Origin: Bacteroidota bacterium
GTDB lineage: Bacteria; Bacteroidota; Bacteroidia; AKYH767-A; 2013-40CM-41-45
Direction: 5' to 3'
Assembly: GCA_016708785.1 (NCBI GenBank)
Contig: JADJFC010000004.1
Coordinates: 62,001 to 126,000, forward strand
DNA length: 64,000 bases
Shown here: positions 46,556-58,061 of the stretch, piece by piece
Layout of the letters: each line of letters opens with the position of its first letter
How positions within the stretch are numbered: position 1 is the stretch's first letter
Program-made: the position numbers and the translations under genes
Notes under the pieces: model-generated
The model's database searches: none
Told to the model about the DNA's origin: nothing
The model's input: only the letters and a program-made list of their open reading frames with translations

Positions 46556-49500
46556 ATGAAAATGATTTCAAGAGTTCTGTTCGTCTTAATTACGATGAAT
46601 TTGATCGGACTTAATAGTAACGGACAAGCATTAAAAAATTTTACTGCTGATCCCTTAAAATATTCTCAGGAGATGCAAGGTTTTCTTGAAGAAACTGATA
46701 AGAAGGAAGCAGGAAAAATAATGGAGGAATTCATTATCGAATGGAATGGTGGGAAGTTCAGTCCTGCACAGCAGGAAGCAATTTACCGAACTTCAAATGC
46801 CATGCTTCGAAAAAGAATGAAAGCGTTTCCTGACTTTAAAAATTACGTGATCGCTCTAACCTCTTTTGCAAGAAGCAAACAAACGCAGCAAAGTTTTACA
46901 GCTTGGCAGGCGAGTTTAGACAAACTACTATTGATGCCGGCTAAATATTTTGCTAATTATATCATGACGTGCAACAATCTTTTCAGAGATAATTCACTTT
47001 ATCAATCAGCTTCCACCAATTGGCATAGCGATAACAGTACTTACTCATTCGAATTTGATTCATTGCCGAAAATTGTTTTTCCGGGAATGAATCTGGTGTC
47101 TACTTCAAAAGGAGATTCTTCTGTTATTTATAACACGAAAGGTTTTTTGTATCCTACACAACAAAAATTCTATGGGACTGGTGGAAATGTAGATTGGGTC
47201 AGAGCAGGCTGGGATAAGAACACAGTCAGTGCAAAATTGAGCAATTATGTAATTGATGTAACCGGAAGTTATTTCTCTGCTGATTCTGCCGAATTTACAA
47301 ATAAAACCTATTTCACAAAAACTTTACTTGGCGTTTATAGCGATAAAATTTTGGCAAACGTATCTGCAGAGAATGCATCTTATCCACGTTTCACTTCTTA
47401 TACCAATAGTATCCAGATAAAAAATATCGTGCCTGATGTAGATTATTCCGGAGGGTTTTCAATGATAGGAAACCGAATGATAGGTTCCGGAACAACAGAA
47501 GAAAATGCAAACATTGTTTTTTTTTCGTGAGAAGAAACCATTCCTGATATTAGGATCAAGAAGTTTCGCTATTAGAAAAGATAAGATCACTTCTGATAAT
47601 GCTTCAGTCATCATGCGTTTTGATAACGATTCTACGCATGATTCTATTTATCATCCGAGTGTAACTTTCAAGTACATAGTCAAAGACAGAGAGATCGCTT
47701 TGATAAGAGGCGAAGAAGGCAAATCAAAGAGCCCGTATTTTGATTCTTACCATCAGATCGATATGTACTTCGATGGATTGTATTGGAAAATAGATGAGCC
47801 ATTGATCAATATGAAAATGATCAGTGGTCAAGGTGAGAGTAAAGCGACATTTGAATCGAGTAATTACTTCAGAAAACTTCGATTCCTTAAACTTCAGGGA
47901 TTGAATCAAGTGCACCCGCTTTTTTCTGTAAAGGAATATTCTCAAAAGCACGACACGAAGATTATTTATACAGAAGATTTTGCAAAAGAGATGAAATGGC
48001 CGCCAACAGAGGTTAGAAATATGTTTATCCGCTTTGCTGATGAGGGATTAGTAACGTATGATGGAACTGAAGACAGGATCTTTGTCAAGGACCGCCTGTT
48101 TTATTATTTGCTGGCCAATGTCGGTAAAACAGATTATGATGTAATTCAGTTTGAATCCATAATCGATCAAAAACCAAATGCAACGATCAACTTGCTCAAT
48201 TTTGAGATCACTATGCGCGGTCTTGCACCAATCAATTTAAGTGATTCGCAGAATGTGGTCATTTATCCGAATGACATGGAAGTAAAGATCCAGAAAAACA
48301 GGAATTTTACGTTTGGAGGTAGAGTGAAGGCCGGGCGTTTTGATTTCTTCGGTAAACAATTCTCTTTCGATTATCAGAATTTCAAGATCAATCTGGATAA
48401 CGTCGATTCACTTCGCTTGAAAGTAGAATCAAATGATCCAACAGAAGTCGATGATTATGGTCGTCGAAAATTAGTTCCTGTACGAAGTGTACTCGAAAAT
48501 ATTACCGGTGATTTGTTGATCGATTTCCAAGGTAACAAATCAGGATTACATGATTATCCAAAGTATCCAATCTTCAATTCGAAGAAGGACTCCTATGTAA
48601 ATTATGATAAGCCATTTATTCAGGAAGGAGTTTATACACGTGATCGTTTTTATTTCCACCTGGATCCGTTTACGATTGATTCGCTCGATAACTTCTCGAA
48701 ATCCGGACTTCGTTTCGATGGAGAGTTTGTTTCAGCAGGAATCTTTCCGGACTTTAGAGATACATTACGGTTACAGCCGGATCTTTCGCTTGGACTTACA
48801 AGAAACACAGGACCTGAAGGCTGGGTTGCGTATGGCGGGAAAGGTAAATTCACGAATAAGATCGACCTGAGTAATCAGGGATTGCATGGCGATGGTACGA
48901 TTGATTATCTGACATCTACTTCCAAATCTAACGACTTCCTTTTCTTACCTGATTCAATGAATTCAAGAGTTGACAGCTTTGTGAATAAGAAAGCAATACT
49001 CGCAAATGTTGAGTTTCCTGAAGCCAGAGGTGGTGGAGTGTATATTCATTGGGAACCTTTGAAGGATGTTATGTTTGTGAATAAAAGAGATTCTAATCTG
49101 ACAATGTATGAAAATCAATCGCAGTTGAATGGAAATCTGCAATTGAGACCAACAGGTATGACAGGAGATGGAATCATGACATTTACATCCAGTGAACTGG
49201 AATCTGATCTGTTCAGATTCAAGAGCAATGTATTTGATGCTGATACATCTAACTTCCGACTGGCATCTGATAACAGTGCTGCATTGGCCTTTTCTACAAA
49301 TAATGTGAACTCACATATTGATTTCGTAAAGCGTGTTGGTGAGTTTAAATCGAATGGCGGTGGTTCATATGTCAGCTTCCCATTGAATCAATATATCTGT
49401 TATATCGATCAATTCAAATGGTTTATGGACCAGGCTGAAATCGAACTTTCTTCGAATGAAAATGCAGCGAATAATACAAATGCAGATACATTAGCAAGCA

Positions 49501-51065
49501 GTTTGAATCTTACCGGTTCAGAGTTTATTTCCGTTGAACCAAGGCAGGATTCTCTTCAGTTCAGGGCGCCTTTTGCCCGTTATTCCTTAAAGGATTATTT
49601 GATAAAAGCTGAAAAAGTTTCCTTGATTCGAAGTGCTGATGCATCAATTATTCCTGACAGTGGGAAAGTTGTAGTTGAACGGTATGCAAAAATGCGGACT
49701 TTGAATGATGCACGTATCATTGCAAATACCACTACGAAGTATCACACTATTTATAATGCAACTGTGAATATACTTGGTAGAAAGAAGTATGAAGGAAGTG
49801 GTGATTATGATTATGTCGATGAAAATAGTGTAAAACATAACTTCCACTTTAATTCAATTGCAGTAGATACTACTTATCAAACATATGCTGATGGAGAATT
49901 GAATGATTCGCTCGGTTTTCCGATGAGTCCTGAATTTTTATTCAAAGGAAGTACGCATCTTGCTGCGGCCCAGGAATTCCTTACATTTTCCGGCTATGCG
50001 AAACCAAACTTTCATTGCGATAAAGTTGAACAAAACTGGATCCGTTTCAGTGGACCTGTGAATCCGGCGAATGTTTCTATACCAGTTTCATCACCCGTTA
50101 CAGATGGTGGTAGTAAACTTGCTTCAGCTGTTGCACAAACGAGTGACTCTACCGGAATTTATGCAGCCTTCATGATGCCAAAACGAAAGCCTTCCGATCT
50201 GGAGATCATCGCTGCTGATGGCGTTTTATTCTACGATAAGTCAACTTCGCAATTCAGAATTACAACCAGTGAAAAACTTGAAAAACCGGGATCAGCCGGA
50301 AACTTCTTAAGCCTCGATGACAAGAAATGTATTGTATATGGTGAAGGAAAATTAAATTTTGGTTCTGATCTAGGGCAATTGCAATTACAAACTGTTGGTA
50401 CTGTCTTGAATAATTTAAACAATGACAGCACATCATTTGATATCCTTGCAGCAATTGATTTCTTTTTCAATGAAGACGCAATGAAAATTATGACCGATCA
50501 ATTGTCAACGAATGCATCATTGAAAGCTACTCAGGATGTCGGACGTCAGACATATGAAAGAGGACTAACAGAAATTGCGGGGAAGGAAAAGGCAGATAAA
50601 ATGATCGCTGAATTGAATCTTTATGGTTCTTTCAAAAAAATCCCTGATGAGTTGAGACATACTTTCTTTATCACTGAATTAAAGATGTCGTGGAATAATG
50701 AAAGCAGAAGTTATCGTTCTGTTGGTCCGATCGGTATTGGTAATATGGATAAGACCAATGTTAATCGACGAGTGAATGGAATTGTTGAAATTGTTCATAA
50801 GCGTACAGGAGACGCCTTGAATATTTATCTGGAGCCCGAAAGTCAACAATGGTACTACTTCAGTTATACGCGAGGACTGATTCAGGCGATTTCGTCGAAT
50901 ACAGGATTTAATGACGCCATTACGAAAGTAAAGCCGGATAAGAGAATTAACAAAATGAAGGATAAACCTGACATTGAATACATGTTATCGACCGATAGAG
51001 CAGTAAAAAACTTCCTTCGGAAAATGCAACCTGTTCAGGAGGAGGGAGAAAATAACAATGGTTGA
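46556..51065 (+). CDS. Very large exported protein of unknown function, one frameshift
   Basis: About 1,500 residues with a signal peptide (ends NSNGQA). I do not recognise a characterised family. The N-terminal 110 residues are helical; the rest looks beta-rich, with repeats of the type TGSYFSADSAEFTNKTYF, GGRVKAGRFDFFGKQFSFDYQNFKINLDNVDSLRL, and GAWVAYGGKGKFTNKIDLSNQGLHGDGTIDYL-like segments that recall OstA/AsmA-like stacked strands. The frames join in the T-run 47517-47525 (nine T; eight or eleven restores VFFREKKPFLILGSRSFAIR). It follows prmA by 8 bases and precedes plsY. An envelope-assembly role is only a guess from fold style and position. Confidence 0.75.
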
Positions 51066-51141
51066 TAAATATCAACTTAATAGTTAAGATTGCGGGCTGA
51101 AAATGACGAATTTTCAGCCCGTAACTTTAAACACTAACTGA

Positions 51142-51774
51142 TTGCTCACATTTGCAAATATTTTTGGCCTTTTAATAGGCTATCTGGTAGGAAGTATCCC
51201 TTCAGCCGTTTGGGTTGGACGAACGTTCTATGGGATTGATGTTCGTGAATACGGCAGTGGAAATGCAGGAGCAACCAATACTTTTCGCGTTTTGGGAAAG
51301 AAGCCGGGTATTGCAGTTCTTATAATGGATGTGCTAAAGGGTTTCTTTGCTGTGAAACTTGCTTACGTTTTAGGTGACTACGATTCTCATTCTCCGGAAT
51401 TTATCGACTTTGAACTAGCGCTTGCAGTATGTGGTTTACTTGGTCACATCTTTCCGGTTTATGTTGGATTCAGAGGTGGAAAGGGAGTGGCAACGATGTT
51501 GGGAATTTTAGTTGCTATTCATCCGGAAGCCGCATTAGCATGTGCATTAGTTTTTATAACCACATTATTCTTTACAGGATTTGTCAGTCTGAGTAGTATG
51601 GCGGCTGGCATTACCTTCCCAATTGTGATCATGGTCTTTTACAGTACCAATTCAAGTATCAATATTTTTTCTCTCGCTGTTGCCATCCTTATTCTCGTCA
51701 CTCACCAACGAAATATTGAACGGATAATCACCGGGGAAGAGTCTAGGGTGAAGTGGTATAAGAAACGTTTTTAA
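51142..51774 (+). CDS. plsY: Acyl-phosphate glycerol-3-phosphate acyltransferase PlsY
   Basis: 210 residues, five membrane helices, and the three family motifs: GSIPSAVWVGR near the N-terminus, YGSGNAGATNTFRVLGKKPG, and GFRGGKGVATMLG. The C-terminal HQRNIERIITGEESRVKW is typical. First acylation step in phospholipid synthesis. Start at TTG 51142. Confidence 0.95.
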   Translation: MLTFANIFGLLIGYLVGSIPSAVWVGRTFYGIDVREYGSGNAGATNTFRVLGKKPGIAVLIMDVLKGFFAVKLAYVLGDYDSHSPEFIDFELALAVCGLLGHIFPVYVGFRGGKGVATMLGILVAIHPEAALACALVFITTLFFTGFVSLSSMAAGITFPIVIMVFYSTNSSINIFSLAVAILILVTHQRNIERIITGEESRVKWYKKRF

Positions 51775-51915
51775 TTTAATGCAAAAAGGAATAAAGTAGA
51801 TGATAGAATAAAGATTTTTTTTAATTTTCACTTCACTTCACTTCACTTCACTTCACTTCACTTCACTTCACTTCACTTCACTTCACTTCACTTCACTTCA
51901 CTTCACTTCACTTCA
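51775..51915. repeat. CTTCA/TGAAG tandem array of 17 units between convergent genes (family B)
   Basis: After the plsY stop come AT-rich bases and a run of T, then 17 perfect CTTCA units from 51831 to 51915, ending inside the stop codon of the minus-strand gene. Compared with the other family B sites (four and six TTCAC units) this is a much longer pure array. The complementary left arm is weak here (ATAAAGTAGATGATAGAATAAAG). Confidence 0.95.
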
Positions 51916-52790
51916 TTCCCGCCTGGGCAGTTCCTCTCAATCCCTTCTTCAACATTAATTTTGGGGTTTAATTCTTTTGCTTTGTTATAATCCCTGCACG
52001 CTCTCCAGTGTCTGCCAACATATGAAATAGCTAACGCTCTTTGCAAGTAAGCATTTGCAAAATTGGGGTCAAGCTTAATGGCGCGATTGAAATCTTTAAC
52101 TGAGTTGTAAGCTATATCAGAGTTCAGTTCCAATCGATTGAGTTTAAAATAACCGCGTTCAAAGTATACTTTTGGATCATCAGGATAAATGTCAAGACTT
52201 TGATTGTATAGCTTCAGAGCTCTATCATTATCTTTTTCCTTTTGGGCGGCTTTTGCTTCCTGAAACAACTTTTGCTTTTTCTCTATCAGGCGATTTGTCT
52301 TTATACCGATCAATATACATATCCGCTACATCGCTGTTTAATTCTGTATACTTCTTCTGATGTAATCTTCATAATAACTGGCTTTGAAAAAATTGTGATA
52401 AAAGCGTGGTGTCATGAAGGCTGCACTACTCAATAAAAAGCTAACAATGAACCATAATGTGATCTGTGTCCACCCATATGCTCCTTTCAGAAAGAACAAA
52501 ATTGAAAAAACGATCCACAGTACCCAAATTGACAATGCAGAATGTAATGGTGGAATCCAATATTGAAGTTGAGCAAGTGTAATAATGAAGAAACCGACAA
52601 AGAGCGAAGAAAGAATGACCTGAAGCTTGTTGTTATGATTCTTGGAAATTGAACTGCGGATCAATTCAATACTCAATAGAATTACAGAAGGAAACGTAAG
52701 TAAAATGCTCAGCCCAATCCCAACCTTTTTCAATATCAAGCCGACAATAAAAGTAGTGATCAGGATTTTCCTTCGTGTAGTTCTTCTCAT
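51903..52790 (-). CDS. Membrane protein with C-terminal TPR domain, two frameshifts
   Basis: Three adjacent frame segments make one gene of about 295 residues. The first (52790 to about 52355) has four membrane helices (KILITTFIVGLILKKVGIGLSILLTFPSVILLSIELI; LWFIVSFLLSSAAFM). A short linker in a second frame reads KYTELNSDVADMYIDRYKDKS. The third, from the T-run 52276-52280, holds about three TPR units (EKDNDRALKLYNQSLDIYPDDPKVYFERGYF; VKDFNRAIKLDPNFANAYLQRALA). The joints need one base added near 52351-52360 and one removed at 52276-52280. The TGA stop is the first unit of the TGAAG array. Function unknown; a scaffold role is typical for TPR. Confidence 0.68.
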
Positions 52791-52934
52791 TCCTTGCGAA
52801 AATAATATTAGTAGTGATGTAAGCGAAATTTATTTCATCTTTTCAACGTTAATTTTGTTAAGAACAATCGTAATCGCAAAGAAAGATGTTGCAACTGAGC
52901 TGTATTTTTACGAAACTGAACAAATTGTTTATCA

Positions 52935-55873
52935 ATGAGATTTACCCCATTTAACTGCGTTTTACTGATTGTGATCCTAGGATCATTTGTTAAAACGACT
53001 TTTGCACAAAAACTACCTCCTTTTATTACTCCTCAAGCAGAGTATTGGGCAGACTCTGTCCTGAAAACGCTAAATCCCGATGAACGAATCTCTCAATTGA
53101 TCATGGTAGCTGCCTGGAGTAACAAAGACTCAGTCCACATCAAGGAGATTCGTAAACTGATTAAAGATTGGGGAATCGGAGGATTGTGCTTTTTTCAAGG
53201 TGGTCCGGTAAGAGAAGCTGCATTGACAAACGACTATCAGGCATTATCAAAAATTCCTTTGATGATCAGTATGGATGCGGAATGGGGGCTTGCCATGCGT
53301 ATTGACAGTACTGTCCGTTTTCCCAGACAAATGTCTATCGCTGCAATTCGTGATACTTCTTTGATCTATGAAATGGGTAAGGAGATTGGAAGACAATGCA
53401 ACATCATGGGTATTCATGTAAATTTTGCACCTGATGCTGATGTAAATAACAACCCACTAAATCCTGTTATAGGAAGTAGATCTTTCGGTGATAGTCCGGC
53501 TGATGTTTATACAAAATCTTTGCTTTACATGCGTGGTATGCAGGATCAGAATGTACTTGCAACAGGAAAACATTTTCCCGGTCATGGAAACGCCGATACT
53601 GATTCACATTTAGGATTACCGGTCATTTCTCAAAATCGGGCCTCCTTAGATTCGGTTGAGCTATTTCCATTTAAAAAATTGATCGATGAAGGCATTGGGA
53701 GCATGATGGTTGCTCATTTGAATGTTCCTGCTTTGGATACCGCTTTCGGAATTCCATCTACTCTTTCTTCAAGTATTGTCACAGACTTGCTGAAAAAGAA
53801 ATGGGATTCAAAGGACTGATCTTTACCGATGCTCTAAATATGAAAGCAGTAAGTTCTTGCTACAAACCCGGTATTGTCGATAAACTTGCTCTGTTAAGTG
53901 GTAATGATGTTTTACTTTATTGTGAAGATGTTCATAAAGCTGTCGATGAAATCCATCTTGCTGTTCAGAATTGTGAGATCACCCAAGAGGAAATTGACGA
54001 GCGTACGAAGAAAGTTCTGATGGTGAAATATTGGAATGGTTTGAACAATTATCAACCGATTGATACTACCAATCTTTACAGCCGGTTAAATTCACCTGAT
54101 GCTTTATTGTTGCAAAGAGAGATGTATAATCAGACTGTAACATTGTTGTCAAATAAGGATTCCCTAATTCCATTTCATACTAAAGACACACTTCGAATTG
54201 CATCCGTTGTAATAGGAGATAAAAAAGATAATTCTTTTCAGAAACAATTGAAAATGTATGGCAATATTGATTGCTTCGCTGAAGATAAAGACGCACCGCT
54301 TTCTGTCCTAAACGCACTTTTTAGTTTCTTGTCGAATTATGATTATATAATTCTTAGCCTTCACGGTACAACAATGAAAGCTGCACAGAATTTTGGAATT
54401 CCATCGGGTGTATCTCGATTCGTGGATAGCGTTTTGATGACATACAAGACTGTCTTTGTTGATTTTGGAAATAGCTATACGTTAAGTCAATTTAAAAACC
54501 TGAGTAAAGCTCAGGCCGTGATACTTTCTTATGAAGATTTCTCGCTTACGCATCAGATAACTGCTCAAACTATCTTTGGCGGTATTGAAAGTTCAGGAAA
54601 ATTACCGGTAAATGTGCTGCCTGAATTTTCTCGCTACCAAGGACTTGATTCCAGACCTCCGATCCGATTTGAATATTCAATTCCTGAAGCAGCAGGAATG
54701 TCATCTTCAAAATTGACCGTCATCGATTCAATCGTAAATAGTGCCATAGCAAATGGTGCAATGCCCGGTTGCCAGGTGTTGGTTGCTCGCAAAGGAAAGG
54801 TTGTTTACAATAAAGCCTTTGGAACGAAAACGTATAATTCAAAAGATACGGTTACTACATCTGATCTTTTCGATATTGCTTCGATCACTAAAATAGCCGG
54901 TACTGTTCTTGCAACAATGAAATTGTATGATCAGAAAAAGATTAGTCTAAACAGTCCGCTTTCAAAGTATTATTCAAAACTGAAATCGACGAACAAAAAA
55001 ACGCTTCTCGTAAAAGAAGTTTTGGCGCATCAAGCCGGATTAGTTTCCTGGATACCATTTTACAAACAGACAATGAAAGATTCCGTATATATCGATGGAA
55101 TATATAGTAAAATTAAGGATGAGAAGTATTCAATAAGAGTAGCCGATTCATTGTTCATGAATAAAAATTATACTGATAGTATTCTTAAATGGATCTATAC
55201 TTCGCCGGTTTCTGCAACAGGAAAGTATGTTTACAGTGATCTCGGTCCGATCTTGATGAAACTTACGACAGAGAAATTGACCAATCAGCCATTTGACCAA
55301 TATCTGAATAACAATTTTTATAAGCCATTAGGTCTAACAAGATTTGGATTTAATCCAATTAATAACTTCCCCGTAAGTATGATTGTGCCAACTGAAAATG
55401 ATACAGTTTTTAGGAATCAACTTATAAAGGGTTATGTTCATGATCCTGCTGCTGCTATGATGGGTGGAGTTTCAGGAAATTCGGACTTTTTTGGGACGGC
55501 CAATGATCTTGCAGTAATTATGCAAATGTTGCTCAACAAAGGATCTTATGGGGGAATTAGCTATTTGAATCCGGCTACGGTTGATTTATTTACCAAGCAG
55601 CAATTTGTACATAACAATAACCGCCGTGGATTGTTGTTTGATAAACCTGAACCTGATACTACTAAAATTAGCCCATGCTCAAAAGAAGCTTCATTGTCTA
55701 CTTTCGGCCATCAAGGATTCACAGGAACTTGTGCCTGGGCTGACCCTGAAAATGAATTGATTTACATTTTCCTGTCAAATCGGGTAAATCCGGATGCTAA
55801 AAACGATAAATTAGTGAAACTGAACGTCCGGACCAATATCCAATCAGCAATCTATCAGGCGATTACAAAATAG
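52935..55873 (+). CDS. Fusion of GH3 beta-N-acetylglucosaminidase and serine hydrolase, one frameshift
   Basis: About 980 residues. After a signal peptide (ends TFAQ) comes the GH3 domain with the NagZ-type motif KHFPGHGNADTDSHLGLP and, past the joint, the nucleophile Asp in LIFTDALNMKAVS. A GH3 C-terminal part is followed from about residue 590 by a class C beta-lactamase-like domain with SxxK in DIASITKIAGT, YSD in KYVYSDLGPILM and HQGFTG near the end. The frames join at the A-run 53793-53797: one more A gives LLKKEMGFKGLIF. It probably cuts peptidoglycan or recycled muropeptides, sugar side by GH3 and peptide or ester side by the serine hydrolase. This fusion is common in Bacteroidota. Confidence 0.92.
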
Positions 55874-55903
55874 AGGAAACCGATTCCATTTGCCACCTTC
55901 ATT

Positions 55904-55936
55904 GATCCGTAATCCAAATTCCGAATCCGAAATCCA
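55904..55936. repeat. AATCCGA-type short repeat
   Basis: Degenerate heptamers (GATCCGTAATCC, AATTCCGAATCC, GAAATCC) in the gap between the GH3 fusion and bshA. It has no inverted partner nearby. Possibly the remnant of another intergenic repeat family. Confidence 0.5.
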
Positions 55937-56023
55937 TATAAGAGGGATCTCAGAAAAAAGGAATAAGTTTGTAGTTAAATCAGGATCATCGATCCAATAA
56001 TAAATTTACGGTCCACTTTTTTT

Positions 56024-57154
56024 ATGAAAATAGGAATCCTTTGTTACCCAACCTTTGGTGGTAGTGGTGTTGTTGCAACTGAACTTGGTAAAGCACTTGC
56101 CGAGAAAGGTCATAGTGTTCATTTCATTACTTATAGTCAGCCTGTGCGTCTGGAACATTTCACTGAAAATGTTTTTTATCATGAGGTAAGTGTGGCTGAT
56201 TATCCTCTATTCGAATATGCTCCTTATGAAACTGCCTTGACAAGCAAACTTGTTGATGTTGCTCGATTTGAAAAACTCGACATAGTGCATGTTCATTATG
56301 CTATTCCGCATGCATCTGTTGCTTATATGGCTAAGCAGATCATGGAATCTCAGGGATTAAAACTACCATTCATTACGACACTTCACGGAACAGATATTAC
56401 TCTAGTTGGCAAAAACGAAAGTTATAATCCTGTCGTAACTTTTGCTATCAATCATAGTGATGCCGTTACTTCTGTTTCTGAATCGTTGAGAAAAGAAACA
56501 TACAATAATTTCAAGGTTGATAAAGAAATTGAAGTCATCCCAAACTTCATTGACTTACGACGATTCAATAAGCAAAGACGGGATCATTTTCGTCGTGCCA
56601 TTGCTCCAAACAATGAACGGTTGATCGTTCATGCATCGAATTTTCGTCCGGTAAAAAGGATCAGTGATGTGCTTAAAGTATTTAATAAAGTTGCAGATAA
56701 GATACCAAGTAAATTGTTACTAATTGGTGATGGCCCTGAACGGAACAGAGTTGAAAAGGAATGTCGTGAGATCTGTAATGGCGAGCATGTACTTTTTTTA
56801 GGAAAGATCGATGTAGTGGAAGAGATACTTTCTATTTGCGACCTATTTGTATTGCCATCAGAAACGGAAAGCTTTGGTCTGGCTGCATTGGAGGCAATGG
56901 CGTGTCAGGTTCCTGTTATCAGTACAAATACCGGTGGATTACCGGAAGTGAATGTAAATGGATTCTGCGGTTACATGAGTGATGTAGGCGATGTCGATGA
57001 TATGGCAAAAAATGCAATACACATTCTTGAAGACGATAGCCGTCTGTTACAATTTAAAAAGAATGCACTTGAACATGCCAAGACTTTCGACATTCAGCGA
57101 ATCCTTCCTATATATCAGGCCCTTTATGAAAAAGTCTTAGCAGAACAAAAGTAA
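56024..57154 (+). CDS. bshA: N-acetyl-alpha-D-glucosaminyl L-malate synthase BshA
   Basis: GT4 glycosyltransferase making the first intermediate of bacillithiol from UDP-GlcNAc and malate. MKIGILCYPTFGGSGVVATELGKALAEKGH is the diagnostic BshA start; HVHYAIPHASVAYMAKQI, TTLHGTDITLVG and the GT4 EX7E region (ETESFGLAALEAMACQVPVI) follow. 376 residues, normal length. Implies that the organism uses bacillithiol as low-molecular-weight thiol. Confidence 0.94.
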   Translation: MKIGILCYPTFGGSGVVATELGKALAEKGHSVHFITYSQPVRLEHFTENVFYHEVSVADYPLFEYAPYETALTSKLVDVARFEKLDIVHVHYAIPHASVAYMAKQIMESQGLKLPFITTLHGTDITLVGKNESYNPVVTFAINHSDAVTSVSESLRKETYNNFKVDKEIEVIPNFIDLRRFNKQRRDHFRRAIAPNNERLIVHASNFRPVKRISDVLKVFNKVADKIPSKLLLIGDGPERNRVEKECREICNGEHVLFLGKIDVVEEILSICDLFVLPSETESFGLAALEAMACQVPVISTNTGGLPEVNVNGFCGYMSDVGDVDDMAKNAIHILEDDSRLLQFKKNALEHAKTFDIQRILPIYQALYEKVLAEQK

Positions 57155-57158
57155 AAGA

Positions 57159-57682
57159 ATGCTCTATTTAAAAGCCTTACATATCATTTTTGTCGTCACC
57201 TGGTTTGCAGGATTATTTTATCTGGTCAGACTCTTTGTTTACCATTCCGAAGCAAATGAAAAAAGTGAGCCTGAAAAAGCATTCTAACCAAACATTTTCA
57301 ATTGGCGGAGAAGAGATTGTGGTTTGGAATTACTGTTCCCTCCGCTTACGGAACAATTATCTTCGGTGGTTGGTTATTGTATGATATGTATGGCAGTAAT
57401 ATCCCCACCTGGATGTATTTGAAAATTGCCTTTGTTGTCGGTTTGCTGATCTATCACCTATTATGCGGAAGAGTTGTTGCTCAATTGAAAAGAGGTGAAG
57501 TGAACTACTCAAGTATGCAAATGCGTTTTTGGAATGAAGTCGCAACAATTTTCCTCATTTCCATTATCTTTATTGTAGTTCTCCGCGACACATTCTCCTG
57601 GCTAAAAGGTTTGGCCGGGTTGATTGCTTTTTCTCTTGTATTGGTGGGGGCGATTCGGGTTTATAAGAAGATGAGGAAGTAA
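57159..57682 (+). CDS. hemJ: HemJ-type protoporphyrinogen oxidase (CopD-like membrane protein), one frameshift
   Basis: The start at ATG 57159 reads MLYLKALHIIFVVTWFAGLFYLVRLFVYH, with the first conserved His of HemJ at residue 8. The frame then stops in GCATTCTAA. One more A in the run 57274-57278 gives EKSILTKHFQLAEKRLWFGITVP and joins the rest, with four further membrane helices and LKIAFVVGLLIYHLLCGRV carrying another His. Total about 175 residues. Predicted to oxidise protoporphyrinogen IX in haem synthesis. It starts 4 bases after bshA. Confidence 0.85.
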
Positions 57683-57739
57683 ATAATGTTTGCAACCTGA
57701 AACCAGTAACAAAACGCTCAACCGCCCGCTTTCTTCACC

Positions 57740-58059
57740 TTATATCCTGCTGCCTGTAAGCAGCATCACAATTCGATCTCTATGATCACCCTGAATCAGG
57801 ATCTCTCCGTCTTTAACGGTTCCCCCAACACCACATTTTGATTTCAATTCTTTGCCGAGCTTTTCAAGATCGGCTTCTTTACCAACGAATCCTGAAATAA
57901 GTGTAACTGTTTTTCCGCCACGACTTTTCTGTCTAAAAATATTCTTAGGTCTTGTTGCTGCGCCGGTATTGTTGCAGAATTAGATGGTGTAGCTGAATAT
58001 TTGAAATCCGGATTGGTGGAGTACACAACACCATCGGAACTTTTATTTTTCTTTGACAT
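57740..58059 (-). CDS. SUI1/YciH-family translation factor, one frameshift
   Basis: The N-terminal linker MSKKNKSSDGVVYSTNPDF starts at ATG 58059. The SUI1 domain lies in another frame: SRGGKTVTLISGFVG, LGKELKSKCGVGGTVKDGEI and IQGDHRDRIVMLL end at TAA 57742-57740. One extra base at 57963-57966 joins them (ATIPGAATRPKNIFRQKS). 106 residues, the normal YciH size. Related to eIF1; stringency role in start-codon selection is inferred from the family. Confidence 0.88.
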
Positions 58060-58061
58060 GA

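Noticed and set aside
47517..47525. Programmed frameshift at the run of nine T in the large exported protein
   Set aside because: The same kind of break occurs at many unrelated homopolymers in conserved genes, so general sequencing error is simpler.
51831..51915. Open frame through the CTTCA array on the plus strand
   Set aside because: The pentamer has no stop on that strand, so any frame stays open; this is not evidence for coding.
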